DNA of 55,704 bases from the NCBI GenBank assembly GCA_903862465.1, contig CAIOYH010000166.1, positions 1 to 55,704 of the forward strand, in the 5' to 3' direction. This DNA is from an uncultured bacterium. GTDB taxonomy: Bacteria > Bacteroidota > Bacteroidia > Bacteroidales > CAIWKO01. The translations under genes and the position numbers were made by a program. This document shows, piece by piece, positions 16,496 to 24,844 of the stretch. Positions within the stretch are counted from its first letter, which is position 1, and each line of letters begins with the position of its first letter. The notes under the pieces were generated by a model that saw nothing but the letters and a program-made list of their open reading frames with translations, was not told the DNA's origin and did no database searches.

Positions 16496-18832
16496 ATGGC
16501 TAAAGCTTTCCTTTCACATAGCAGCACGGACAATAAATTAGTTGAAAAAATCGCTAATCACCTCGGTCGTAATAATTGTCATTTAGACAAACTTACCTTT
16601 GAAGCTGGCAGACAAACATTAGATGAAATATTTAGAGGACTTGAGTCTAGTGATATTTTTGTGCTTTTCATATCTAACGATTCACTTGAATCGGAATGGG
16701 TTAAAAAAGAAATTAGATTTACTAAAACTTTATTGGGAAAAAATGTAATCGACAGAATTTTCCCAATAATAATTGATAAGGATATTACTTATAAGGATTC
16801 TAGAATACCCGATTGGATAAAGAAACCTTACAACCTTAAATATTTTGACAACGAGGTTCTTATTCTAAAAAAAATAAAACAATTCTTGCGTGAGAGTAAT
16901 TTAAAGAAACACTCACATCTGAAGGAAGAATATGAGTTATTTGTTGGAAGACATGATCTAATGCAAACTTTCGAAAGAAAGATGATCAATATTGAAAATA
17001 TTAAGCCTACTTGTATTGTCGCTTCAAGTTATTTTGAAGGCATAGGTCGTAGAACTTTTTTGAGAAATGGACTCATAAAAACGGGAATAATTGATAAGTG
17101 GTATGATCCAATAACTATTCCTATTAATTCTAAAGAAAGTATTGAGGATTTTATTTATAAATTAAGCTTTGTTGAAAATTCGAAAGACTTATTTAAACAT
17201 GACTTTTCACAGATAGACCTTGCAACTAAAATTGAAATAGCAAAAGAACAAATTACAAAAATTGTAAATAGTGGAGAGGTTATTTTTATTATTGATGAAG
17301 GAAGTATTATTTTACCCAATCATGAAATTGCTAATTGGTTTAAAGAATTAATCTCAGATGAAAATTTTAAAAATCAAGTAACGCTATGTATTATCTCAAA
17401 ATTTAAGCCAAAGAGCCAACTAATAAGGCATTTGGGTAATATTTTAAATTTCCCTATTGATAATCTCACAAAACCCGATACTCAAATTTTCTTTATACAG
17501 TATTTAAAATTCTGTAAGATTAATTTAGATGTTAATGACTTGAAATTTTTCTTACAACATCTAAATGGTATTCCTGGTCAAATAATATATACATCAAACC
17601 TAATAGAATCGATTGGAGTTAATGAGGCAAAAAGGAATATCTATGACATAATTGAATATGACGAATTACAAGCATTGTCAGTTCTGGGACTTTTTGATGG
17701 CAATGAATTAGCACAGCAAATGCTAATTACTTTCTCCAAGTTTGAAATTATCAGTTATGATATAGTTTATCAAATTTTTGGAGAATCAGAAGAGGTATAT
17801 GAAGCAATACAAAAGTTATTTGATATGTCCCTTTTTTACACTGTCAGTTCAACTCATGAATACCTTAAATTAAATGCTACAATTGCTGATTACATTAACA
17901 GATCTAAATTGGAACTTTCAAGGAAATATGATGACAAAATAAAAATATTAACTAAAGAATTTATTTCAAAGCCAATTGAATTAAATGAAAATTCGGATTA
18001 TTCTGAATTTTTATTTACCCTTCAGATGATGATAAGTAATAATCAGCCTATTCCTTCTAAATTCTTTATACCATCTTTTATTCTAAAATCTATGGTTCAA
18101 GAATATTATCACCGAAAATATGACACCGTCATAGAATTGGCTAAAAAAGTTTTAGAAAATCCAATAAAATTTGATTATCAAATTATTCGGGAGACAAGAT
18201 ATTGGCTTTGTCTTGCATATGCTAGGACTAAAGATGAAAAATTCTTTGATGAGATTGGTTTTTTTAAAGATATTCAATATGAAACCAATTTGGACTTTTA
18301 CTTTCTCTTAGGTTTTTATTACCGCAATACTGGTAGAACAACAGAGGCAGAACGAAACTATTTGGAAGCTTTAAACATTGATAATAAGCATTCAAGAACA
18401 AAACGAGAATTAGTAATTGTATACCAAAGAAATGGCCAATATGATAAAGCATTGCAATGGGCTGAAGAAAACTATTATAAGTATAGAACTAATATTCTAC
18501 ATATTCATGCATATTTTACAAGCTTGATAAGGCAAAAAATAATAAATGCTGAAGACCATGAAATTTTGATTGAATTACTAGCAAATGCTGGAAAAAGCAA
18601 AGACAAAAAATCAAATAATATTTATAAGGAAATGCAATCAGAATATGATTATTATATTGAAGGAAACTCAGAAAAAGCTATTTCAAGACTTGAAGAATCC
18701 CTTAAAATAGACCCAACGAATTATTTTACATTCAAAGCGCTTGTCGAGATACACACTAGATGTCAGAATTTTGATGAAATTGATATTTTGGGTATAAAAT
18801 ATCCAGATTTAATAGAACCAGAATATGAATAA
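16496..18832 (+). CDS. TIR-STAND-TPR protein, probable NAD-degrading defence protein
   Basis: The 778-aa protein begins with a TIR domain (about 1-118; AFLSHSSTDN, SDIFVLFISNDSLESEW). Glu72 in EWVKKE aligns with the catalytic Glu of SARM1 (DWVHKE), which predicts NADase activity. FVGRHDL (149-155) opens a STAND-like NTPase region. The P-loop equivalent EGIGRRTFL (181-189) has Arg where Lys is expected. A Walker-B-like IFIIDEGS follows. A winged-helix-like middle and TPR-like repeats (about 580-765; NTGRTTEAERNYLEALNID, NGQYDKALQWAEENYYK) serve as a likely sensor. Such TIR-NLR-like proteins are known in antiphage defence. The gene is visibly more AT-rich than the housekeeping genes and lies among accessory genes. 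Confidence 0.82.
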   Translation: MAKAFLSHSSTDNKLVEKIANHLGRNNCHLDKLTFEAGRQTLDEIFRGLESSDIFVLFISNDSLESEWVKKEIRFTKTLLGKNVIDRIFPIIIDKDITYKDSRIPDWIKKPYNLKYFDNEVLILKKIKQFLRESNLKKHSHLKEEYELFVGRHDLMQTFERKMINIENIKPTCIVASSYFEGIGRRTFLRNGLIKTGIIDKWYDPITIPINSKESIEDFIYKLSFVENSKDLFKHDFSQIDLATKIEIAKEQITKIVNSGEVIFIIDEGSIILPNHEIANWFKELISDENFKNQVTLCIISKFKPKSQLIRHLGNILNFPIDNLTKPDTQIFFIQYLKFCKINLDVNDLKFFLQHLNGIPGQIIYTSNLIESIGVNEAKRNIYDIIEYDELQALSVLGLFDGNELAQQMLITFSKFEIISYDIVYQIFGESEEVYEAIQKLFDMSLFYTVSSTHEYLKLNATIADYINRSKLELSRKYDDKIKILTKEFISKPIELNENSDYSEFLFTLQMMISNNQPIPSKFFIPSFILKSMVQEYYHRKYDTVIELAKKVLENPIKFDYQIIRETRYWLCLAYARTKDEKFFDEIGFFKDIQYETNLDFYFLLGFYYRNTGRTTEAERNYLEALNIDNKHSRTKRELVIVYQRNGQYDKALQWAEENYYKYRTNILHIHAYFTSLIRQKIINAEDHEILIELLANAGKSKDKKSNNIYKEMQSEYDYYIEGNSEKAISRLEESLKIDPTNYFTFKALVEIHTRCQNFDEIDILGIKYPDLIEPEYE

Positions 18833-18862
18833 TCTTTGAGTTTTGTAAAATAATGACAATCC

Positions 18863-18917
18863 CATTCGGCATAGGCTGTGCCTAAGTCGAATTTATTTAT
18901 ATAGGCCATACCTATAA
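18863..18917. repeat. Twin-hairpin dispersed repeat, copy 1
   Basis: Two short hairpins sit together: TAGGC-tgt-GCCTA and TATAGG-ccata-CCTATA. They are flanked by TCGGC, GTCGAATTTATTT and AAATC. A clearly homologous copy lies at 53156-53210 and a partial one at 20012-20050. The copy lies just 3' of the TIR gene and could act as its transcript end. Confidence 0.65.
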
Positions 18918-19003
18918 ATCTAACAACAAAATAAAAAGCGTATGTCGCATCCAAAATATTCGCTTTTCAAAAGAATTTATTTATAAAGTTTTTGTTGTTA
19001 GGT
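18918..19003. other. attC-like imperfect palindrome
   Basis: The 86-bp element begins ATCTAAC (fits RYYYAAC) and ends GTTAGGT (fits GTTRRRY), the outer boxes of integron attC sites. The outer stem CTAACAACAAAA / TTTTGTTGTTAG is 12 bp and perfect. An inner AAAAGCG/CGCTTTT stem is nested. Unlike classic attC sites the outer stem has no unpaired spacer. Only one copy and no integrase is in view, so a simple MITE-like palindrome is the alternative. Confidence 0.35.
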
Positions 19004-19048
19004 CATGCTTTGATGATTTTTATTTATATTTGCATCAAATTTAAAAAT

Positions 19049-19273
19049 ATGAGTACTTACATTGTAAATATCAGTGATACTGTTTTTGAAAAAGCTTTTC
19101 TAAGCTTTGTGTCGTCTTTGGGTTTAAAAGCTAAAAAAAGTAAGGATGTAGAAGCATCCGAATCAAGGCTTATTGAGGCAGAAGAGGTTGGAGACCCCTG
19201 TTTGCTTTTCGGCAAATGGAGTGATTTAGATATTGATTCAAAACAATTAAGAGTGGAGTCGTGGAGAAAGTAA
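19049..19273 (+). CDS. VapB-like antitoxin
   Basis: This 74-aa protein begins MSTYIVNISDTVFEKAFLSF. The ATG at 19049 is favoured because a perfect -7 element TATATTTG lies at 19025-19032, downstream of the alternative start. The C-terminal segment LLFGKWSDLDIDSKQLRVESW resembles the toxin-binding tail (fG-W-d-did---lR--aW) of small antitoxins paired with PIN toxins. A frame resembling the start of a PIN toxin overlaps its end by 13 nt. The function is inferred from tail pattern and context. Confidence 0.65.
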   Translation: MSTYIVNISDTVFEKAFLSFVSSLGLKAKKSKDVEASESRLIEAEEVGDPCLLFGKWSDLDIDSKQLRVESWRK

Positions 19274-19344
19274 AATATCTTGTGGATACGTGTATATCAT
19301 TTGGCTGTTGTTCCAACCTAAGTCCAATCTATCATCAACAATAA
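19261..19344 (+). pseudogene. Truncated VapC-type PIN toxin fragment
   Basis: From a GTG overlapping the antitoxin end, the frame reads VEKVKYLVDTCISF. This matches the start of PIN-domain toxins (VKYLLDTNI...), including the first catalytic Asp. After about 14 codons the sequence loses similarity and stops at 19342. The remaining ~110 residues of a PIN domain are absent. The pair is thus an antitoxin with a decapitated toxin. Confidence 0.5.
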
Positions 19345-19364
19345 ATTTTAATTAAATTTAAAAT

Positions 19365-19574
19365 ATGACTGAAGAAATTGATAACCCATTAGACAGAAAA
19401 TCTTTTAGAATCATAGATTTGAACAACCATGAAACTGATTTTGCTTTTTGGCAAACGCAATCCATTGAAAAAAGATTGGAAGCTTTAGAAACATTACGAA
19501 CACAATATATAAATTGGAAATATGATACTGAACAAGGATTTCAGAGAGTTTATCGCATTATTGAACGCTCATAA
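19365..19574 (+). CDS. Small partner protein of a nucleotidyltransferase
   Basis: This 69-aa protein contains DFAFWQTQSIEKRLEALETLRTQY, a motif often found in small proteins encoded just ahead of DUF6036-type nucleotidyltransferases in Bacteroidota. It overlaps the next gene by 53 bp, so the two are translationally coupled. A two-gene toxin-antitoxin or stress module is inferred from this arrangement; I cannot assign roles to each partner. Confidence 0.65.
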   Translation: MTEEIDNPLDRKSFRIIDLNNHETDFAFWQTQSIEKRLEALETLRTQYINWKYDTEQGFQRVYRIIERS

Positions 19575-19962
19575 TATCAAATATCTTGTTGTGGGAGGAT
19601 ATGCTGTGACTATACATGGTTACCCTCGCTACACCAATGATATTGATATTTGGTTATGGTTAGATCAATCAAATGCCGAAAACGTAATTAAAGTATTAAA
19701 AGACTTTGGTTTCGCGTCATTAGGTATTCAAGCAGATGATTTTCTGCATCCCGATAAAATTATTCAATTGGGGTATGCGCCTAATCGTATTGATTTATTG
19801 ACGAGTGTTAGTGGAGTGGAATTTGATGATTGCTATCCCAAGCGTTATACTTTGAATATTGAAGGAATCAAAATTGACTTTATTGATATTGAAAATTTAA
19901 AAAAGAACAAAAAAGCAAGCGGCAGACACAAAGATTTAAATGATTTAGAAAATCTTAAATAA
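19522..19962 (+). CDS. Nucleotidyltransferase (DUF6036/MNT-like)
   Basis: The 146-aa protein shows the minimal nucleotidyltransferase pattern: VVGGYAVTIHGYPRYTNDIDIWL (about 22-44), with the GG motif and the DxD metal ligands, then a later acidic strand IDFIDI. It ends in a Lys-rich stretch. Related proteins transfer nucleotides to RNA or partner proteins, and some act in type IV-like toxin-antitoxin systems. It overlaps its small partner upstream. Confidence 0.82.
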   Translation: MILNKDFREFIALLNAHNIKYLVVGGYAVTIHGYPRYTNDIDIWLWLDQSNAENVIKVLKDFGFASLGIQADDFLHPDKIIQLGYAPNRIDLLTSVSGVEFDDCYPKRYTLNIEGIKIDFIDIENLKKNKKASGRHKDLNDLENLK

Positions 19963-20011
19963 TAGTGCGTAATGAATCAAAAACATAGTTAGGAAGAGGA
20001 TTCCAACCATC

Positions 20012-20050
20012 GGCTATGCTATCTTAATAGGCTCTGCCTATAATTCAAAC
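20012..20050. repeat. Twin-hairpin dispersed repeat, partial copy 2
   Basis: TCGGCTATGC and AATAGGCTCTGCCTATAATTC match the second half of the repeats at 18863 and 53156. The TAGGC-tct-GCCTA hairpin is intact. It lies between the convergent nucleotidyltransferase and HD genes. Confidence 0.5.
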
Positions 20051-20084
20051 CATAAAACAATTTAACCATTCAACAATTTAGCCA

Positions 20085-21323
20085 TCACTCCCCTCCCACC
20101 AACTTAGGATAACACAAAAAATATTTCCGTATGGTGCGCGACAATAGTTCGGTGTTAATTTGGTCCGAACTTTTGGTTATGTCCACCACACTGCCATCCC
20201 GATAGAGCATCGAAATTTTATCAAAAACAGGATTGTAGGCATTGTTTGCCACTTCGTCGGTAAACACAAAATAGCCCACCTCTTCCTCGGTCAAATCATA
20301 AGCCTGTTTGGTTTTTTGTTTCAAGTTGTCCACATAATTAGCATCAAAAGCAGCATCTTGTATTTCTATTTTCAATAGATGGCGTTTCACTAGCTTCTCG
20401 CTCAACAGTCGTAGGATTCTATCCTTTGATTTTGTCCACGTTTTTATGCAGAAAAACACATCATAATCGTCCAACTCGGCAAAAACAACTAACAATTCGG
20501 GCTTCGTTCTGAAATCCTGTTCCGTAGGATGCAGCTTCAAAAACAGTTGCAAAGCCTCGCTTGCAAAAACCTCTTCACCCTGCTCCACTAAATATTTAGC
20601 ACGTCGCAACACGCGTATCAACAACTGCTCAGCCGAAAGCACCGTCTTGTGGAGATACACCTGCCAATACATCAATCGGCGCGCCACAATAAACTTCTCA
20701 ATAGAGTAAATGCCTTTGATGTCAACCACCAATTCGTCTTGACGCACGTTCAACATTTTGATGATGCGGTCTGTGCTAATCACCCCTTCCGACACGCCTG
20801 TGAAGAAACTATCACGCATCAAATAATCCAACCTATCCACATCCAACTGACTCGACACCAACTGATGTAAAAACCTTTTTGGATGCTCATTGGCAAAAAT
20901 CTGTTTCGCCATCAGCAGTTGATTGTCGAACATTTCATTCAATCGCTCCATAAACAACAAGGAGAAAAGCTCGTGATGGATCCCGGGAACCAAGGTCTGT
21001 TCCAAAGCATGAGAAAATGGTCCGTGACCAATATCATGCAACAAAATGGCAAGCATCAAACTTTGTTGCTCCTCATCCGTCACCATATTATCTTTCAACT
21101 TAAGCATTTCAATGGCTTGCCCCATCAAATGCATCGCCCCAAGGGCATGTTGAAATCGGGAATGTATGGCTCCCGGATAAACCATATAGGTGAGCCCCAA
21201 TTGCTTTATATAACGCAAGCGTTGAAAATAGGGATGTTCTATAATATCAAAAATGAATTCGTTCGGAATTGTAATAAAACCATGAACGGGGTCGTTTATA
21301 ATTTTTCTTTTGTTATGAACCAT
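20085..21323 (-). CDS. HD-domain phosphohydrolase
   Basis: The HD motif is in LLHDIGHGPFSHALE; upstream His in HSRFQHALGAMHL and later DRLDYLMRDS complete the metal-binding set of the dGTPase-like/YdhJ group. I prefer the start MVHNKRKIINDPVHGF (ATG at 21323, 412 aa) because relatives begin this way and because the longer frame (to 21380) would run over the putative porX promoter. The likely activity is hydrolysis of a nucleotide triphosphate or related phosphoester. It is divergent from porX. Confidence 0.88.
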   Translation of the reverse strand: MVHNKRKIINDPVHGFITIPNEFIFDIIEHPYFQRLRYIKQLGLTYMVYPGAIHSRFQHALGAMHLMGQAIEMLKLKDNMVTDEEQQSLMLAILLHDIGHGPFSHALEQTLVPGIHHELFSLLFMERLNEMFDNQLLMAKQIFANEHPKRFLHQLVSSQLDVDRLDYLMRDSFFTGVSEGVISTDRIIKMLNVRQDELVVDIKGIYSIEKFIVARRLMYWQVYLHKTVLSAEQLLIRVLRRAKYLVEQGEEVFASEALQLFLKLHPTEQDFRTKPELLVVFAELDDYDVFFCIKTWTKSKDRILRLLSEKLVKRHLLKIEIQDAAFDANYVDNLKQKTKQAYDLTEEEVGYFVFTDEVANNAYNPVFDKISMLYRDGSVVDITKSSDQINTELLSRTIRKYFLCYPKLVGGE

Positions 21324-21343
21324 GTGCAGAGAAGATTTTTGCG

Positions 21344-21351
21344 TACCTTTG
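21344..21351 (+). promoter_or_regulatory. Probable -7 element of porX
   Basis: TACCTTTG matches the Bacteroidota -7 consensus and lies 70 bp before the porX ATG. No clear -33 element is seen at the usual distance. Confidence 0.4.
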
Positions 21352-21413
21352 TATAAAATTTCGAGTTCAATATTACGCATTTTTATCGAATTAATTTAAA
21401 AAAAAATATTTTT

Positions 21414-22967
21414 ATGAGTAAAGTACGGATTTTATGGGTGGATGATGAGATAGATTTATTACGACCACATATACTCTTTCTTCAAGAAAAAGGTTACGAG
21501 GTAACCACCTCAAACAATGGCGATGAAGGCTTAGATTTGATTAACGCAAGCAACTTTGATATCATCTTTTTGGATGAAAATATGCCCGGTATTTCGGGTA
21601 TGGAAACTTTAGCACAGATACGGAATAATTTTCCGAATTTGCCTGTGGTGATGATTACCAAGAACGATCAGGAGCATACCATGGAAGATGCCATTGGCTC
21701 TAACGTTTCGGATTATTTGATAAAACCCGTTAATCCAAATCAGATATTATTATGCTTGAAGAAAAACCTCGAAAACAAACGTTTAGTAAGCGAAAAAACC
21801 ACACAAGCTTATCAACAAGAGTTTCGCAACATCGGCATGGAAATATCAAATCGTTTATCCTTCAACGAGTGGAAAGATATTTACAAAAAGATGGTGTATT
21901 GGGAATTGGAATTGGAAAAATCCAATGATGATTCGATGAACGAAGTGGTGCTGCTGCAGAAGTCAGAAGCAAACACCATGTTCACCAAATTCTATGAAAA
22001 CCATTATATTGAATGGATTAGTGGCAAAACCAAAGACACCCCGGTATTGTCCCATAATTTATTCAAAGAAAAAATATTCCCCCACATGACGAATCCGCGT
22101 CCATTGTTTGTTATTTTGATTGACAATTTGCGCTACGACCAATGGAAAATGATACAACCCATCATCGAAGAATATTACCGAGTGCAAGACGATGATTTGT
22201 TTTATAGTATTGTGCCTTCGGCAACACAATATTCGCGTAATGGAATATTTAGTGGATTGTTACCTTCGGAGATAGCGCGTAAATATCCTAAATATTGGGT
22301 GGAAGAAGAAGACGAAGGCACCAAAAACCAATTTGAAAGCGAATTGCTCACCGAACTTTTGAAACGATATGGGAAAGATATAAAATTCAACTATTCGAAA
22401 ATATTAAACATAGCAGCAGGCAAAAAATATGTGGAGAACCTGCCGAATATCATCAATAATAAGCTGAATGTGTTGGTCTATAACTTTGTGGATATGCTTT
22501 CTCATGCCCGCACCGAGATGGAGGTGATACGTGAGCTTGCCGACGACGAATCGGCATATCGTTCCATCACGCTGTCGTGGTTCAAACATTCGCCTTTGTT
22601 GGATGTCATAAAATACATATCCGAAAACAATGCGAATCTTGTAATCACCACAGATCATGGTAGTGTGAAAGTTACAAATCCTGTGAAGATTGTTGGCGAT
22701 AAAAACACCAATACCAATCTCCGGTATAAATTCGGACGTTCGCTGAATTATAATAAAAAGGAAGTATTTGAAGTGAAGAATCCTGAGGATATTTTCCTGC
22801 CGCGTTTCAATGTGAGCACCAATTATGTATTCTGTCGTTCGAATGATTTCTTCGCGTATCCGAACAACTTCCATTATTATGCCAATTATTACAAAAACAC
22901 CTTTCAGCACGGCGGCATTTCGATGGAAGAAATTCTAATTCCAATCATCTATCTAAATCCGAAATAG
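21414..22967 (+). CDS. porX: Response regulator PorX with PglZ domain
   Basis: The 517-aa protein has an N-terminal receiver domain (about 1-120; WVDDEID, phospho-acceptor Asp in IIFLDENMPG, Lys in YLIKPVNP). A helical linker leads to a PglZ/alkaline-phosphatase-like domain (about 205-515; LFVILIDNLRYDQW, SATQYSRNGIFSG, NLVITTDHGS). This architecture is PorX, the regulator of T9SS gene expression, whose PglZ domain cleaves cyclic oligonucleotides or phosphoesters. The cognate kinase PorY is not in the window. It fits the several T9SS cargo genes here. Confidence 0.93.
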   Translation: MSKVRILWVDDEIDLLRPHILFLQEKGYEVTTSNNGDEGLDLINASNFDIIFLDENMPGISGMETLAQIRNNFPNLPVVMITKNDQEHTMEDAIGSNVSDYLIKPVNPNQILLCLKKNLENKRLVSEKTTQAYQQEFRNIGMEISNRLSFNEWKDIYKKMVYWELELEKSNDDSMNEVVLLQKSEANTMFTKFYENHYIEWISGKTKDTPVLSHNLFKEKIFPHMTNPRPLFVILIDNLRYDQWKMIQPIIEEYYRVQDDDLFYSIVPSATQYSRNGIFSGLLPSEIARKYPKYWVEEEDEGTKNQFESELLTELLKRYGKDIKFNYSKILNIAAGKKYVENLPNIINNKLNVLVYNFVDMLSHARTEMEVIRELADDESAYRSITLSWFKHSPLLDVIKYISENNANLVITTDHGSVKVTNPVKIVGDKNTNTNLRYKFGRSLNYNKKEVFEVKNPEDIFLPRFNVSTNYVFCRSNDFFAYPNNFHYYANYYKNTFQHGGISMEEILIPIIYLNPK

Positions 22968-22968
22968 T

Positions 22969-23397
22969 ATGTCGTCTAAGATGAGCTGCAAAACTGTTGA
23001 GGAATTACAGCCAATTGCAGATGCATTGCTAAAAACATTTCCCAACGAACGTATCTTTACGCTTCAAGGTGAATTGGGGGCAGGAAAAACTACTTTTATT
23101 AAAGCTATCTGCAAGCAATTGCATGTGATGGATGCTACCAACAGTCCCTCATTCGCCATCGTGAACGAATATAACACTGAAGATGGTACTAAACTTTACC
23201 ATTTTGATTTTTATCGTCTGAAAAAACTTGAAGAAGTTTACGACATCGGCTACGAGGAATATTTCTACAGTGGTAATTATTGTTTCATAGAGTGGCCCGA
23301 ACTTGTAGCAGATATTTTGCCTGAATCTTATGTTGCAATAAAAATAGAATGGAATTTAATTGACGATACGCGAAACTTTTTTTTCGAAAAAAGGTAA
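22969..23397 (+). CDS. tsaE: tRNA threonylcarbamoyladenosine ATPase TsaE
   Basis: The 142-aa P-loop protein has Walker A GELGAGKTTFIKAI, the TsaE signature SPSFAIVNEY and LYHFDFYRL, and a C-terminal FIEWPELV. It is the ATPase of the TsaBCDE complex that forms t6A37 in tRNA. It starts 1 bp after the porX stop, so translation is probably coupled; the porX-tsaE-ald order is a recurrent Bacteroidota arrangement as far as I recall. Confidence 0.95.
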   Translation: MSSKMSCKTVEELQPIADALLKTFPNERIFTLQGELGAGKTTFIKAICKQLHVMDATNSPSFAIVNEYNTEDGTKLYHFDFYRLKKLEEVYDIGYEEYFYSGNYCFIEWPELVADILPESYVAIKIEWNLIDDTRNFFFEKR

Positions 23398-23457
23398 TAA
23401 GGAATTGATATTTTAATTAATTTTATGATGTCAAATTTTTAGGGGCAATTTTTTATT

Positions 23458-24678
23458 ATGGATTCAAAACAAGACTTTATCAAATTTTCGTATTCAGAGC
23501 AATTTATCACGCAGCCTGAAATGCTTGAGATTAAGAAACAGCGGTCTCAATTGCTTATTGGTGTACCCAAAGAGATAGCCTTTCAGGAAACACGCATTGG
23601 TTTGGTTCCTGAGGCTGTAGCCATGTTAGTGAACAATGGACATACGGTCATCATAGAATCTAATGCGGGCAAAGCAGCCCACTTCCCCGATAGTGATTAT
23701 AGTGAGGCAGGTGCGCAAATTGTTTATACCTCAGCAGAAGTTTTCCAAGCAGATATTATCATAAAAGTTGCACCACCTTTGCCTTCGGAGATAGAAAAAC
23801 TCAAAAAGAGAACGACACTATTTTCCGCACTAAACTTACCGGGTCAAACGGATGAATACTTCAAACGTTTGATGTTGAAGAAAACCACCGCCATTTCTTA
23901 TGAACATATAAAAGACAAAACTAATTCATATCCTGTGATTCGCTCCCTAAGCGAAATCGTTGGCAATACTGCAATTTATATCGCTTCTGATTATTTGGGA
24001 AGCACAGAACATGGCAAAGGAAAAAGCCTTGGTGGTTTTTCAGGTATCACCCCGGCAGAGGTTGTTATTATTGGGGCAGGTACAGTTGGTGAATTTGCGG
24101 CACGTGCTGCCATTGGCATGGGAGCTACGGTTAAAGTGTTCGACAACTCAGTGTATAAATTGCGCAGCCTTCAAACCAAAGTCAATGAACGTTTATTCAC
24201 CTCCATTATTCAGCAAAAAATCTTAGCGAAAGCCCTTTTAACAGCAGATGTTGTCATTGGAGCCTTGCATACAGTTAACGAGCAAGCCCTTTGTGTTATT
24301 TCTGAAGATATGGTAAGAGCCATGCCACATGGTTCTGTTATTATTGATGTCAGTATTGTCAACGGAGGATGTTGCGAAACCTCACGTGTTACAAATCATA
24401 GCCATCCTATTTTCAAAAAACATGGTGTCACGCATTATTGTATCCCCAATATATCTTCAAAAGTGCCACATACAGCCTCTTATGCATTAAGTAACTTCTT
24501 TGCCCCTATCATTTTACAGATAGCAGATGAAGGTGGAGTGAATACTTTTTTGAAAAACAATCAAGGTGTTCGTCGCGGAACTTATTTGTATAATGGCATC
24601 CTGACAAATAAATATATCAGCGATCTCTACAATATCACTTTTCAGGATATAGATTTACTCATGTTTCCCCTTCATTAA
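23458..24678 (+). CDS. ald: Alanine dehydrogenase
   Basis: The 406-aa protein has the AlaDh/PNT N-terminal domain (GVPKEIAFQETRIGLVPEAV), the substrate/proton-transfer region SYEHIKD and the NAD-binding fold VVIIGAGTVGEFAARAAIGMGA. Later motifs ADVVIGALHTVNEQA and VIIDVSIVNGGCCETS also fit. It catalyses L-alanine + NAD+ to pyruvate + NH4+ + NADH. An N-terminal extension of ~30 residues precedes the catalytic domain, as in other Bacteroidota homologues. Transhydrogenase alpha subunit is less likely given the length. Confidence 0.92.
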   Translation: MDSKQDFIKFSYSEQFITQPEMLEIKKQRSQLLIGVPKEIAFQETRIGLVPEAVAMLVNNGHTVIIESNAGKAAHFPDSDYSEAGAQIVYTSAEVFQADIIIKVAPPLPSEIEKLKKRTTLFSALNLPGQTDEYFKRLMLKKTTAISYEHIKDKTNSYPVIRSLSEIVGNTAIYIASDYLGSTEHGKGKSLGGFSGITPAEVVIIGAGTVGEFAARAAIGMGATVKVFDNSVYKLRSLQTKVNERLFTSIIQQKILAKALLTADVVIGALHTVNEQALCVISEDMVRAMPHGSVIIDVSIVNGGCCETSRVTNHSHPIFKKHGVTHYCIPNISSKVPHTASYALSNFFAPIILQIADEGGVNTFLKNNQGVRRGTYLYNGILTNKYISDLYNITFQDIDLLMFPLH

Positions 24679-24804
24679 GGAATTTCTCAAATTCCTTCGA
24701 TAAAACCACATTTTTGTTGTAAAAAAAGTGCGTTTGTAAACAGTTGAATATCCGCAACATTATTTTTTTTTAATCATTTAACACGACTAATCTGATTTTT
24801 TTTA

Positions 24805-24835
24805 TTTGTTGAGAATAAAGAAATTATTATCTTTG
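24805..24835 (+). promoter_or_regulatory. Consensus Bacteroidota promoter for lpxC/fabZ
   Basis: TTTG (24805-24808), a 19-bp spacer, and TATCTTTG (24828-24835) match both consensus elements exactly. Transcription would begin near 24842, only about 3 nt ahead of the ATG at 24845, so the message may be leaderless or nearly so. Confidence 0.75.
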
Positions 24836-24844
24836 CTGCCCAAT

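Noticed and set aside
19300-19345. A second attC site after the toxin fragment (TGTTGTTCCAAC...)
   Set aside because: The arms do not pair over a sufficient length and the boxes do not fit RYYYAAC/GTTRRRY.
24806-24844. TTG start adding 13 residues to LpxC/FabZ
   Set aside because: It lies within the consensus promoter, and the family starts at MINQQTISRPISV.
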